The notes below the pieces were generated by a model. It was not told the DNA's origin. It made no database searches and saw nothing but the letters and a program-made list of their open reading frames with translations. A stretch of 15,000 bases of DNA, taken from the NCBI GenBank assembly GCA_015478945.1, contig JABUQX010042091.1, positions 1 to 15,000 of the forward strand. Reading direction: 5' to 3'. The stretch is from Trachelipus rathkii (Eukaryota > Arthropoda > Malacostraca > Isopoda > Trachelipodidae). A program made the position numbers and the translations under genes. The stretch's first letter is position 1. The number at the start of each line of letters is the position of its first letter. Shown here piece by piece: positions 1 to 10,289 of the stretch.

Positions 1-1180
1 TTTATTTATTAACTTATGCTAGTGTTTATCTTTTGTTGTGAACGTTTTTTTTGCTGTTTTTTTTTATCTATTATTTTTAGAAATAGGGTTTCATTTGGTA
101 AAATAGTTTCTTAATTAAGAATTCAAGATAATTTCATTTTTAATTGTAATTATTCTTCTATTATCGGGATAACTTTTTAGAAATTGCATACAATTTGTTC
201 AGGAAAGTTTTTATGATTTTGATTTCAAAAACTACTAGTTATTCTTATTGATACACTTTTAATCCATAATTAGCTTCAGTAAATGTTTTTAAGTAGCTTT
301 GTCATGATTATTTATTGACTATAGATCATTTTTTCTGCTATATATTTTCCTGTAGATTAGAATTTACTCATACTACATCATAACTATAAAGATGTAGGTC
401 CCTGACTCCGGATGCCACATACAAATAGTTTAATCATACCTAGCAAAAAAGAAACACTTTCCCCCATATCATTACGCCGTGATGGGGTCCGGTATACCCC
501 TATACTGTATCCCCTTCACTAATCCAATAATATAATTGGCTCACAATATACAATACTCTATCTTCACGTAGATCACGCAAATTCGATCTACTAAGTAATA
601 ACTACAATGATATATAACTATTCCAATATTATCTATATAGAATAAAAGTATAGGCTATACAATCTCGATAAACAGAGACTCTATATACGTTGATTCAATC
701 TTTTAATCTTTACATTCATCATACTCACTCATTATATAAGGAGCTTATAAAGTATACATCCTATTATTCTATTAATTTGCCTAAGTGATAGTTAGGTACC
801 TATGTTACAATTTTAGTTTGATAGGCATATTGACATAAGTAAAAGTTAACACTGTCATTCAGAGGTCTCTTTTTAATATTATCACTCTAGTATATAAATA
901 GGATATCGGTCTAATAAACTTTTACTCAATGCTTATGTGAATATTTATTAATTACATTATATAATTGTTTCCGAAACTGAAATATATTTTTATAAATTGC
1001 ATTATGAGTAAGTTATCAAAGTTGAAATTATAATTTTTATGAGTATGAGTATATAAGAATATATATTGATAATCTTATTAGTCATTACACAATTGTATAG
1101 GCTAATTATTGACTAGGGGATAAACCGCTTTAATTATATTCATATCTTTTATCCCCTATCCACTCAACCTATTTCATATA
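1..1180. other. AT-rich DNA without recognisable gene
   Basis: I see no coding sequence, RNA gene or transposon end on either strand. The stretch is less repetitive than what follows. A small C/G-richer island at about 400-520 (around ccccttcac and ggggtccgg) has no recognisable coding content. A perfect 11-bp inverted repeat lies at 1114-1158 and is listed separately. Confidence 0.6.
1114..1158. repeat. Inverted repeat, 11-bp perfect arms
   Basis: taggggataaa at 1114-1124 is matched by its exact reverse complement tttatccccta at 1148-1158, with a 23-base loop. The G4/C4 core makes it stand out from the TA-rich surroundings, where trivial palindromes are common. No coding or terminator context is visible, so its role is unknown. 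Confidence 0.55.
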
Positions 1181-2060
1181 TAACGTATAATATATTAAAT
1201 CAATAATGTATAATTAATATATTATATAATAAAATATCACTAATTAAACGAAGATAGTCATATATTATATATTATATATGATGATATCATTACCACATAA
1301 TAGAATAATAATTGGACTAGTACTTAATAGATGATAATTATAATTAGACTGGTAGCTATATGATATATAACATATAATATAATTATATAATAAATATAAT
1401 ATCTATATATATATATTTAATTTACTACTATAATAATAATATAATATATAAAATATAATATAATATAATATTTATATAATATATAAATAATATATATTAG
1501 TATATATATTATAATATATATAATATATATATGTTATATAATATATAATATATATAAATATATATATAATATAATAATATTATATAATATAAATATATTA
1601 TATAGTATTATTATAATTACATATATATAGTATAGTAAACGATTCGTATAGAATATCTACATTTATGTATTATATATATTAGTACTATAATATAATATAA
1701 ATAAATATATATATAGTATATTATATATATAATATAATCATAATATGTACAAATAATCTGTATTTGCAGTATAACTATATACAGTATATATATACTAGCA
1801 TACCATATATATATATAAGTATTAGTACGGACTAATTATATATATATATATTAATTATTATTAATAATAATATATTTATATATATTGATACTATACTAAA
1901 ATATAATATTACTATCAGTATATTATCACATTTAATAAAACAGATAATTATAACATCAGCATCATTTTTATATATTATATATATAATATGCATAATATAA
2001 TAATATATAGTTATATATTATTATTAAAAACAATATGTTTATGATAAATAACAATATTAT
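1181..2060. repeat. Degenerate TA-rich low-complexity block
   Basis: The block is almost entirely irregular tata, ataat and tatta strings with scattered C or G. There is no fixed unit beyond the TA dinucleotide, and open frames here would be artefacts of composition. No gene is visible. Confidence 0.85.
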
Positions 2061-2984
2061 CTATAAATCACACTCTGACAAAGAGAAAGATTAAAAACAT
2101 AGTTACGACGTTATTATTAATATATGATGAGATAATACTAGTTAAATAAATGGCTATGAAACTAGAGAGAGGAATTTAAAGGGTTAACGACGAATATGTT
2201 ACAAGAACTAACAATATAAGTTAAATCATGATAATGTCAACTAGGACCTGGTCAATGTAATTATTCCCCATCATCTCATAATACAAATAAACAGATCTAC
2301 TTACTCCCAATAGGGATATAACTGATTATCCTTAGTAGAATAACTATAATATAAATACAATATAGAATAAATAAATTAATTCCACACAAATGGACAAATA
2401 AAATACTCTCAAATAATATCAACCATTCTAAAATGATTAGAATTGAAGTTTTATGTCTTAAAAAAGGCAAGTATATAAGACATTTTTGAGAAAAATAAAG
2501 ATGAATTTTATAATACGTCGCTATGAAAATAAATCATATGACTAAAATAACATAACTTTTCCCTTGCCCTTTTACTTTGTATGTCATTCCCTCTGATAAT
2601 ACCTTAACTACAGTAAATGGGTTGACTAATTTAAAAAAAATGGTTATCAACTTTCTAAAACCCATCTATGATGTTTCAAAAACCGGAGATAAAGTTTTTT
2701 TTTAATAGCGACTAGCAAAAGTGTTTATTAGGTTGGTATTTGAATTAGAGTGTGTAGATAATGATGTGCGTGTAAGTGCGCTGATAATAAAGAGTAGGTA
2801 ATAGTCTGCTATTGATAGATAATGTATGCTGTAAATGCACTGATATAAGTGTAGGTATGTCTGTGTGTGTATATTATGTTAAGAATGCCTAGTAGGAGTT
2901 TTCTTTATTAATTTATCTTGATCAAAAACGAAATATATTATTCATATAAATTGGAAAAAATAACAAAAAAACTTAGAACGTTCA
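2061..2984. other. AT-rich spacer, no recognisable gene
   Basis: This is AT-rich DNA with A/T homopolymer runs (near 2633 and 2697). Its right part, about 2745-2880, is biased to G and T on the + strand (gtgtgtag, gtgcgtgtaagtgcg, gtctgtgtgtgt), like a decayed GT microsatellite. I see no coding homology on either strand. Confidence 0.6.
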
Positions 2985-3900
2985 TACAATATATATATAT
3001 AGTAATAATATAAATAATATATTAATAAATTTTAATATTAATATAATAATATAATATATATAATATATAAAATTTTAATATATCATTATATATATATATA
3101 AAATATATAGTAATTATATAGATATAGATATATATTATAATTAGTATAAAGAGATAATATATATATATAGTAATATATATATAATAATCAATATATTCTA
3201 TTCTTAAATAAATATCAAAAATTAATGACTATATTCATCACAGACTACATTAATAAAATACATATATATAAATATATATATATAAAATTAAATTAATAAA
3301 TCTTAATAATATTATCATAGTATATATAATAGATATTAAGAGATATTATACAATATATTATAAGATATATATATTAATAATATATATATCTTAATATATA
3401 AATCATATATTTTTTTATTAAATATTATAAAGTATATTTTAAAAAATATACAATATAGTTCATCAAGTAATAGAAGGGTTATAATTATAAATATATTAAT
3501 ATATAATATATATAAATATCTAATATATTATATAATATAATAATAACATAATAATATATATAATATATATATACAGTCTTATAGCGAAGTAAAAGGGATA
3601 CAATGGTCTATTATATATTAATATATATAATATAATACAACCATATATATATATCTACAATATATAATATTATATAATAAAATATATATAATATTAATAA
3701 ATATATAACTATATATATATGCGTAAGAGAAAAAGAGCCATAATAAAAAAACAATAATATATATATTGATTAAATTTACCTATAAATATATATTATCTTA
3801 CTTAAATTCATGTTTATCTTTCTAGAATATATATATATTATATATATTATTGTAATATCATAATATATTAATATTAATATATATAATTATATATATTTAA
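2985..3900. repeat. Degenerate TA-rich low-complexity block
   Basis: This is a second long block of irregular TA, ATA and TAAT strings of the same texture as 1181-2060, interrupted by short mixed stretches (around 3200-3245, 3460-3480 and 3575-3605). No gene is visible. Confidence 0.85.
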
Positions 3901-5600
3901 GTATTTACATGTTTAGAAATTTTAGCGCTTTATTTTTTAAACATTATCAATATGCAATAATAAAATTAATATAATAATTATATATAACTGTTAAAGAAAT
4001 AGTGTCATGAGAGAAGGAATATAACTTGGTTAATACCCTATCAGAAAAAGTTAATTAGCAATTTTATTATATTAACAAAGTTAGTAGAATATCATGAGAT
4101 TGAGTAATATATAATAATTTTAGAGATAAAATATAGAGCTCTGTAACATTATATGCCTAAGGCTCGCTAAGGTTAGTTAGTAAACTAGATATCATTATGA
4201 AATATGATCAATCTAATAATATATTATTAATAAAGAATTTCTTTTTACAATAGCGTAATTTATAATATAATAAAAGAGTTGACATCAGCTGGTCTATATA
4301 TTACTATTATATTGTATTATATATATATAATATAATACTATTACGCTCCGGATTGACTCTAAAAGCTTAGGTACTTGAAGGCATCTGTTCCTCATCAATA
4401 AGCATCATATTCCCTTTTAGAAAAACCGTCCTGTGATCCAAATATACTCCTAAATTAATGGATCTTAAATTAGAGCAATCTAATAATAAATTTCGCTATA
4501 AAAAAACACATATAATATCCTATATGCCACGTTTCCTACTATGTACGAATTTTATATATCAAAATTTATATTCATACTATTTTTTTTGTGGTACATCCTA
4601 AATATTTATTTATACTACTACACTTTATAGTACTACCGTACCGTAACTAATCGCACATTCATGACTTGCACAGGTTAAATAAAGCGAGCATGGTTGAAAC
4701 CTGAGCATTCGTGCAAGCTATTTTCAGACTACCGAAGGTCTCATTATCAACGTTCTAGTACAAAACCGTCTTTCCATTCATTATTATACAGCAAAAAACC
4801 TACATTTTATCTGGCTCGGTTATAGATATTTATCTGCGCATTCAAAAACCTTGTCGCGCACGAATTACCTCCTTATTCGTGAAAAATACACTACTAGCAC
4901 TTAGTGATTAGGTACTATAATATATATATTATGCCAATAAAAGACTAGATTGGATTAAATCCAACGCCATCTCTTATGTTCTTCTCTATCCTCTATCAGA
5001 TTACGCAAATCTTTACTCATCAAATACAATTAATTCTGTCTACGCAAATGAAAAAATAATTTATATGAATTAATAAACAGTAGCATGATATGAAAAATCG
5101 CACGTCTAACCAATTAACTAAGTTCAAAACGAAGTATACACGTCATCTCCCTCCAATCTAAATACATCTATTTGAACCCAAATGCTAAATTTATCCTAGA
5201 AATACTATATTAATATACCTCCTTTTTAAAATTATATCTTATACTCAAGTTTATTACAACTAGAATATGATACTATAAAAATTATTCGCTAACCTAATTA
5301 CTAAAATTAATCTCCCTACTCATCATTTTCTTACGTGTATATAAAACTAAACTAGAAGTTATGATTATAACTAAATGAGTGTTATCTACTGTGAACTAAT
5401 AGTAACTATATATAATATATTAGTATAGGAACCATACTATGTAAGTAGACTAATAACATAAAATCTATACTATATATAATAACTAAGAGAGGTAGGAGAG
5501 GTTTCTATGACTATACAGTATAATATAGTTAAAATATACCTACTCATACTCACACACCACCTAATCATATATAGATAAGCTTACTATTTTTTATATTAAA
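3901..5600. other. AT-rich spacer, no recognisable gene
   Basis: This is mostly unique-looking AT-rich DNA with short TA tracts (about 4285-4345, 4915-4935 and 5405-5425). The most base-balanced part, about 4620-4900, contains an imperfect hairpin but no reading frame that I can tie to a protein family. I looked for tRNA-like B-box and cloverleaf features there and found none. Confidence 0.55.
4665..4717. repeat. Imperfect inverted repeat (hairpin)
   Basis: cttgcac followed by aggtt (4665-4676) pairs with aacct, an 8-base spacer, and gtgcaag (4698-4717). The inner and outer arm segments match exactly, and the extra bases sit only on the right arm. The function is unknown. It could be a MITE remnant or a chance structure. 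Confidence 0.45.
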
Positions 5601-5754
5601 ATGTTATAATATATAATAGTGATATAACAGTGTTGATGTTTTATCGGTATATCTATTTATAGATATATTAGCCAGTTTACTTATAATACGTATACATATG
5701 TTGGTATGTGATATAATTATATAATTATATCCTTTAACGGCTTGTATTATAAGT

Positions 5755-5865
5755 AGTACTCGTGTGGTGGGTGTGGTGTGTTGTGTTATTTGCAGTGTGT
5801 AGGTGTGTCTGGTGTGTCGTGTTTGTGTGTGTGTAGGTGTTTGTGTGAGTGTAAGTGTTGCAATT
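5755..5865. repeat. Degenerate GT-rich tract
   Basis: The + strand is dominated by gtgtggtg, gtgtgttg, gtgtaggtgtg and gtgtgtgtgt units with scattered substitutions, so it is an imperfect GT microsatellite. Read on the - strand it gives a Thr/His-rich open frame (5604-5870). I regard that frame as an artefact of the CA repeat and not as a gene. Confidence 0.8.
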
Positions 5866-5877
5866 TTCAATATGTAA

Positions 5878-5956
5878 TGATTAATAATAATAAATAATCA
5901 ATATAATAATAATAATATAATTAATAATATTAATATAATAATAATAATAATAAATG
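5878..5956. repeat. AAT-type trinucleotide repeat, imperfect
   Basis: taataataataaataatc and ataataataataata runs are interrupted by tataattaa strings. It is a decayed ATA/AAT microsatellite that directly follows the GT-rich tract, forming a compound repeat. Confidence 0.75.
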
Positions 5957-6285
5957 AATTTGATTTTTGTTATATTCAAAAAAAAAACACGCAGATCTTT
6001 GACTAAAATACCAGACAGATTAATAACTATAATCCGTTACATTTGGAACTGATTAAAGCGAACCAAATCCGTAATAATCAGCTAACGAAATTTAAAACGT
6101 TAACAATTGTACAAAAAGCGTTATCAGAATTATATATGAAATGTACTAAAATCTGTATCAATCGTGGTAACCATATATTTTAAACGTAACAAATCTCGTA
6201 CCACAAGTGACCTAGACTAAACAGCATCTATTATAATACATATCACCTCACCTCACCTACTCTCCCCCCTCCCCCTACCTTATCA
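5957..6285. other. AT-rich spacer with short C/T tract
   Basis: No gene is recognisable. At 6242-6285 the + strand becomes pyrimidine-rich (cacctcacctcacctac, then ctcccccctcccccta). This is the only clear C-rich run in the first half of the window and looks like a short imperfect CT/CCT repeat. Confidence 0.55.
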
Positions 6286-6504
6286 CTATATAATAATATG
6301 TATATATATATTATACTATATACTATAATATTATATAGTAATATCATATATATATAATATAATCATATATATATATAATAATTATATATTAACACACGTA
6401 TATATAAATATATATCACTATATTATATATATAATATTACTATTTTATATATATATAATATAAGTAAAAAATTCGTATCATAACAAATGTATATACTAAT
6501 ATAT

Positions 6505-6537
<33 letters not shown>

Positions 6538-6540
6538 CGA
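6286..6540. repeat. TA-rich block ending in a pure TA run
   Basis: Irregular TA strings end in an uninterrupted TA run close to 6512-6535. Nothing coding is visible. Confidence 0.85.
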
Positions 6541-6714
6541 AGTAGAGTTGAGAAACTTGCTGACAGTTTTTTTTTATTTGTATTTCAAATTTATCTCTGG
6601 GCTCAAAAAATAATGATTCGAATTGACATCCATAAATTTATAAGTTTTAATTGATAAATTCTCAATAAGAAAATTGGGTATATTTTTTTTTAGTTCTTTA
6701 TTTTTATGCCATAT

Positions 6715-7425
6715 AGTATATATATATATTATATATATATATATATATAATATTATATATTATATATAGTATATATATTATATATATATATATTATATAA
6801 TTATATATATATATTGTCATATCTATTTATAAAATAGTATATTATAATATATACCTATATATATAATAATATAACTATTAATTTTACTTATATATACTAT
6901 ATTATATATTATATATATATATATATATATAATATATAATAATATATTTATATACTATATATATATTACTATATATATATAATTTAATACTATATAATAA
7001 TATATATATATATATATTATATATATATATACTAATATATATATATAATCTATATATTTATATATATAATATTATATATATATATATATATATAAAATAG
7101 CTATATATATATATATATATTATATAATCTATATTTATATATATCATAATATACTTAGAGATATTATATATATATACTATGTATATACATATATTATATA
7201 TGGTATGAATATACATGTAATAACCTATAGTTATATTATAAGTATATATTATATAATACTATAAGCTATATATATGTATATAATATATAATAGATATTAT
7301 AATTATATATATATATATATAATACAAGTATAATAATATATTATACTATATATATATATATTAATCATATTATATCATATTATATATATTATAGTATTTA
7401 TTATATACCGAATATATATTTTCAC
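6715..7425. repeat. Long TA-rich microsatellite block
   Basis: This is about 700 bp of near-continuous TA and TAA strings with many pure TA runs of 10-25 bases. It is the longest dense TA block in the window. It abuts a GT microsatellite at its right edge, giving a compound TA/GT repeat. The unique-looking AT-rich stretch before it (6541-6714) holds no recognisable feature. Confidence 0.9.
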
Positions 7426-7427
7426 AT

Positions 7428-7476
7428 ATATGTTTGTGTGTATGTGTTTGTGTGTGTGGTGTAGGTGTGTGTGTAG

Positions 7477-7516
<40 letters not shown>
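7428..7516. repeat. GT microsatellite
   Basis: Imperfect gtgtgt units (with gtttg, gtatg and gtagg variants) lead into a pure GT run at about 7483-7515. It directly follows the TA block, a common compound arrangement. Confidence 0.95.
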
Positions 7517-7519
<3 letters not shown>

Positions 7520-7611
7520 TGAGCTAGGTTTGTTCATAAAGTACCAAATAACTTCGTATGAAGCGAGTTAAAGCCGTTTCTTTAGTAAAAACCTAGCCCA
7601 TTAGCTCAAAA
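7517..7611. repeat. Imperfect inverted repeat, possible MITE remnant
   Basis: ttttgagctaggttt (7517-7531) is matched on the opposite strand by a right arm at 7589-7611 that reads ttttgagcta, seven extra bases, then aggttt when reversed. The loop of about 57 bases contains a small nested hairpin, cttcgtatgaag (7552-7563). Arms at both ends of a roughly 95-bp unit beside a microsatellite resemble a miniature inverted-repeat element, but no target duplication can be shown. A pure TA run follows at about 7645-7664. Confidence 0.45.
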
Positions 7612-7799
7612 CAAATTCTTCTTTACGCGCATTTTATTATTTTTATATATATATATATATATATTTTTTATGAAAAAAAAAATGTAAGAAATTCGATTGA
7701 CTTTTTTTGCCTCCCATTAAATTTTTTTTTAGAAAACTGTGAATGCTAAGGTCGTTACGCTAAGTAATGATTAACATATTATCTAGTTTCTAGATTGTT

Positions 7800-8095
7800 G
7801 CTAGTGAGAGGAAGGGAGAAAAACAACGAGTAATGGGGGTAGAGAGGGAGGATAGAAATGAGGGAAAGTGTGAGGGATTAAGAATGAAAGGGAGAAAAGG
7901 ATAGGAAGAGATATGGAAGGAGAAGAAGGGAGGAGAGAGGGAGGGAGGGAAGAAATGAGGGAGGGAATGGAGAGATTGAGGGATGAAGGAATGGAGGAAG
8001 AGAGTGACGGAATGAGGGAGTGAAGGGGTAGGATGAGTTCGAGAAGGAGAATGAAGAACGAAGAGATCTGATTAGAGAAAGTGCTTCTTTAGAGT
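7800..8095 (+). repeat. Purine-rich (GA-biased) tract
   Basis: Nearly all bases on the + strand are A or G (gagggagggaggga, ggagaagaagggaggagaga, gaatgagggagtgaagg). It has no perfect unit, so it is a degenerate GA/GGGA/GAAT-type simple repeat. Few pyrimidines interrupt it, mostly T. It is gene-free. Confidence 0.9.
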
Positions 8096-8099
8096 TTGA

Positions 8100-8395
8100 T
8101 ACAAGAAGTAATGTAATGAGAGTAAAAATAGTTGCAATGACATTAGAAATATATGTAATGAAAGTTGAAACGAATGTAATGAGATTAGAAGTACTCTACA
8201 CGTGATAGACGTAATTAAGGTAGAATATATGTAATGAGATTAGAAGTAGATGAAATCTATATAGAGTAGATGTAATGAAATGACAGAAATTTTAACTAGA
8301 TGTAATAAGACGTAGTTGTATTGAGAGTAGATAAATGTTAATGACAATAGAAAATAGAATAGACGTAGATGTAATGAAATGAGAGAAATTGATAA
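8100..8395 (+). repeat. Degenerate minisatellite, period near 21 bp
   Basis: The core gtaatga recurs in varied form near 8113, 8133, 8155, 8176, 8211, 8231, 8272, 8302 and 8371, mostly about 20-22 bp apart. The block gtaatgagattagaagta occurs exactly at 8176 and again at 8231. A 26-bp block at 8266-8291 recurs at 8365-8390 with one base change. A diverged tandem array with later segment duplications explains this. It continues the purine bias of the preceding tract and has no coding content. Confidence 0.75.
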
Positions 8396-8416
8396 ATTGT
8401 ATATAACTAGTTATCT

Positions 8417-8424
8417 ATTTATTT

Positions 8425-8459
<35 letters not shown>

Positions 8460-8462
8460 TTT
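8417..8462. repeat. TTTA tetranucleotide microsatellite
   Basis: A run of attt units is nearly pure through this interval, with one longer T stretch near its start. The following sequence (8463-8544) is AT-rich and holds no recognisable feature. Confidence 0.95.
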
Positions 8463-8544
8463 TCTTAGTTAAATAAATATATTTATTTACACTCATTTTG
8501 TGCAAATGTTTCTTTTATATCATGACACTGTTATAAATAATATT

Positions 8545-8726
8545 ATACTATATATACCTACATATATATATAGTATATATAGTATATATATATATATATA
8601 TATATCTATATATCTATATAATATATATTTATATACATATAACAGTAATATATATATATATATATATATACTTACTATATATATAATATATATATATATA
8701 TATATTAATATATATATTATATATAA
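8545..8726. repeat. TA microsatellite flanking a hAT element
   Basis: Runs of tatata with occasional c or g interruptions lead straight to the first base of the hAT element at 8727. Open frames on both strands here (8500-8790 + and 8520-8762 -) are only Ile/Tyr/Thr strings from the repeat and were not accepted as genes. Confidence 0.9.
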
Positions 8727-9026
8727 CAGTGGCGTATGCCAGGGGGGGGCCCAGGGGGCCATGGCCCCCCGAAACTTTTCTAGACACTAAAAAATTTTAG
8801 GTATCACATCCGTTAATAATATTATTTTTGAGTAAGTACAATTAATTTTAATATAATTCGTCGCTGTCAGGACAAATTTCTCGTAGCTCCATTAGTTACA
8901 CAACTAAACTGAAACATCAAGAAATGCACATCTTAGAAATTTCAGCTGATTTTTGCATAATGTAATAGCGCATCTAATCTGAACTGAGAATAGTGAAATT
9001 CTGTACCCAGAATTAACAAATTCAAA

Positions 9027-9585
9027 TACAGACCCAACATTCCTCTTTCGGACCCACAGACTTATTATCGCACACCCATTTTATAACATTTTTGGATGAT
9101 TTAATATCAGCATGTAAGGAGAGAGGTTTTAAATTTTCCTTGCAGATGTTGTCATACACGAACGTGTAATGTGCCATACTGAGAGATAAACATCATTGTG
9201 TAATATTTTACAGGAAGATCTCGACAGCCCAATTGAGAGATTTAGTAAAAGCACAATGGGAATTTATGGAAGTTGAAAAGGCATCCACCAGCACAGGTTG
9301 CCAAAAACCGCAACTAGATGGACTAGTTTTATATTCGCTAGTCACAATTTCCACTCCATTCATCCATCTTGTCCTGCACCATACTGGCAATCTTACCGGT
9401 GTCTACTGCTTCAGTAGAAAGAAGTTTTACACTTAATGACTTCTGAAAATACTTGAAGAAAGACTGGAACATGGCACAAACTTATTTCCTCCTCTACATA
9501 CATCGAAATAATGGAAATAACAATTGAAGATGTTATCTCAGAATTTGCGCACTCTCATGTCAGGCGATTAAATTTAACAATTTAG
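9027..9585 (+). pseudogene. hAT transposase remnant with C-terminal dimerisation region
   Basis: Several hAT transposase stretches appear in order but in different frames. YRPNIPLSDPQTYYRT (9027-9074) and FITFLDDLISACKER (about 9080-9125) resemble the region ahead of the catalytic end in P52rIPK/ZMYM1-like hAT proteins. ILPVSTASVERSF (9390-9428) is the hallmark of the hAT dimerisation domain. It is followed by a TGA at 9444-9446, then KYLKKDW and FLLYIHRN, and, after another frame change, IEDVISEFAHSHVRRLNL, ending at a plausible natural stop (9583-9585). The known role of the family is cut-and-paste transposition by a nuclear DDE transposase that works as a multimer. The copy has frameshifts and an in-frame stop, and the N-terminal zinc finger and most of the catalytic core are missing. 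A 67-residue open frame at 9233-9436 crosses this region but leaves the true frame before the dimerisation motif. Confidence 0.85.
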
Positions 9586-9674
9586 GTCAGAAACTGATTT
9601 TTAAGTAATTCATATATAATTCTTCCATGTTTTCCTTCAGGCAAATCTTAATTCACTTTGTCCTCCACTTTTTG

Positions 9675-9677
<3 letters not shown>

Positions 9678-9715
<38 letters not shown>

Positions 9716-9800
9716 TACTATATATATGAAAGACTATATATCATTATAGTATATCATATATATACTATTATAGTAGTATATATAGATATATAATATAGGA
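9678..9800. repeat. TA microsatellite inside hAT element 1
   Basis: A pure TA run of about 30 bases is followed by irregular TA/TATAGT strings. It lies between the transposase stop and the right terminal repeat of element 1. Confidence 0.9.
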
Positions 9801-9890
9801 GAGGACGGATATGAGATGAAAAGTGTGTTGTGTTTGCCCCCCGAACAAATTTCTGGGGAGTTATGCCACGTATATATAGATAGTATATAT

Positions 9891-9985
9891 TTAGGGATCC
9901 GTGCCGAATATTCGGTAATATTCGGTATTCGGCCCTATTCCGGTCCAAAATACCGAGATAATTCGGTCCCTATCTCTGGCCATTT
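9891..9985. repeat. Left terminal and subterminal repeats of element 2
   Basis: After the terminal ttagggat come ATTCGG copies at about 9908, 9918, 9926 and 9960, a one-base variant (attccgg) near 9938, and the inverted form taccgag near 9950. Short, clustered, direct and inverted motifs next to a terminal inverted repeat are typical of transposase binding regions in hAT elements. Binding here is inference. Confidence 0.75.
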
Positions 9986-10289
9986 TTGAGAGACTAATAT
10001 CTCGGTGCCGATATATTGAGCTTTTATAAACACACTCCCGAGACGTCACAGGCAACACTAGGGAAAGATTTAGTTCTCCAAATCTAATTGAATTTTAGAA
10101 ATTACATTTTCTCCAAAAAAATCAAAAAATATATAGCCAATTTTGTAGCCAATATGGCGAAAATCTTTGTCCATTTGTCAAGGAGCTCCTATCAGGGCGT
10201 TGACATTTTTGCAATATTCTCAGAGTCACAGTGAGGAGATAGCGGGGTACACTCGCACCCAACATGGTAGCTGGTATAAGGATATAAGG

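Larger units (their letters stand above)
8727..9870 (+). mobile_element. Decayed, internally deleted hAT transposon (element 1)
   Basis: The left end, cagtggcgtatgccagg, and the reverse complement of the right end, cgtggcataactccccag, share a hAT-style terminus (CAGTGGCG type, with one base missing on the right). Both ends have C/G-rich subterminal DNA that contrasts sharply with the TA flanks, and the left one contains the 16-bp palindrome gggggccatggccccc at 8754-8769. Inside are remnants of a hAT transposase on the + strand (9027-9585). At about 1.1 kb the element is far shorter than an autonomous hAT, so much of the 5' coding part is gone. A TA run at about 9678-9800 lies inside the right end. 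The flanks are TA repeats, so an 8-bp target duplication cannot be recognised. Confidence 0.8.

Noticed and set aside
4620..4900. Base-balanced island considered as a tRNA or small RNA gene
   Set aside because: No cloverleaf or internal A/B box could be fitted. Only an imperfect hairpin is visible.
5604..5870. Minus-strand open frame of 88 codons, rich in Thr and His
   Set aside because: It is the CA-strand translation of a degenerate GT repeat. The residue pattern follows the repeat, and there is no domain or context.
7548..7559. ataacttcgtat, identical to part of a loxP arm
   Set aside because: It is only 12 bases, with no matching inverted arm at the loxP spacing. The local hairpin cttcgtatgaag explains it, and nothing phage-like is near.
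8500..8790. Overlapping open frames on both strands with Ile/Tyr strings
   Set aside because: They are translations of the TA microsatellite. The apparent tail GVCQGGAQGAMAPRNF comes from the C/G-rich terminal repeat of hAT element 1.
9208..9390. Minus-strand open frame of 60 codons
   Set aside because: It is antisense to the hAT element 1 transposase remnant and has no recognisable motif of its own.
8719..9878. Possible 8-bp target site duplications of the hAT elements
   Set aside because: All flanks are TA repeat, so any 8-mer would seem to match. The duplications cannot be called for either element.
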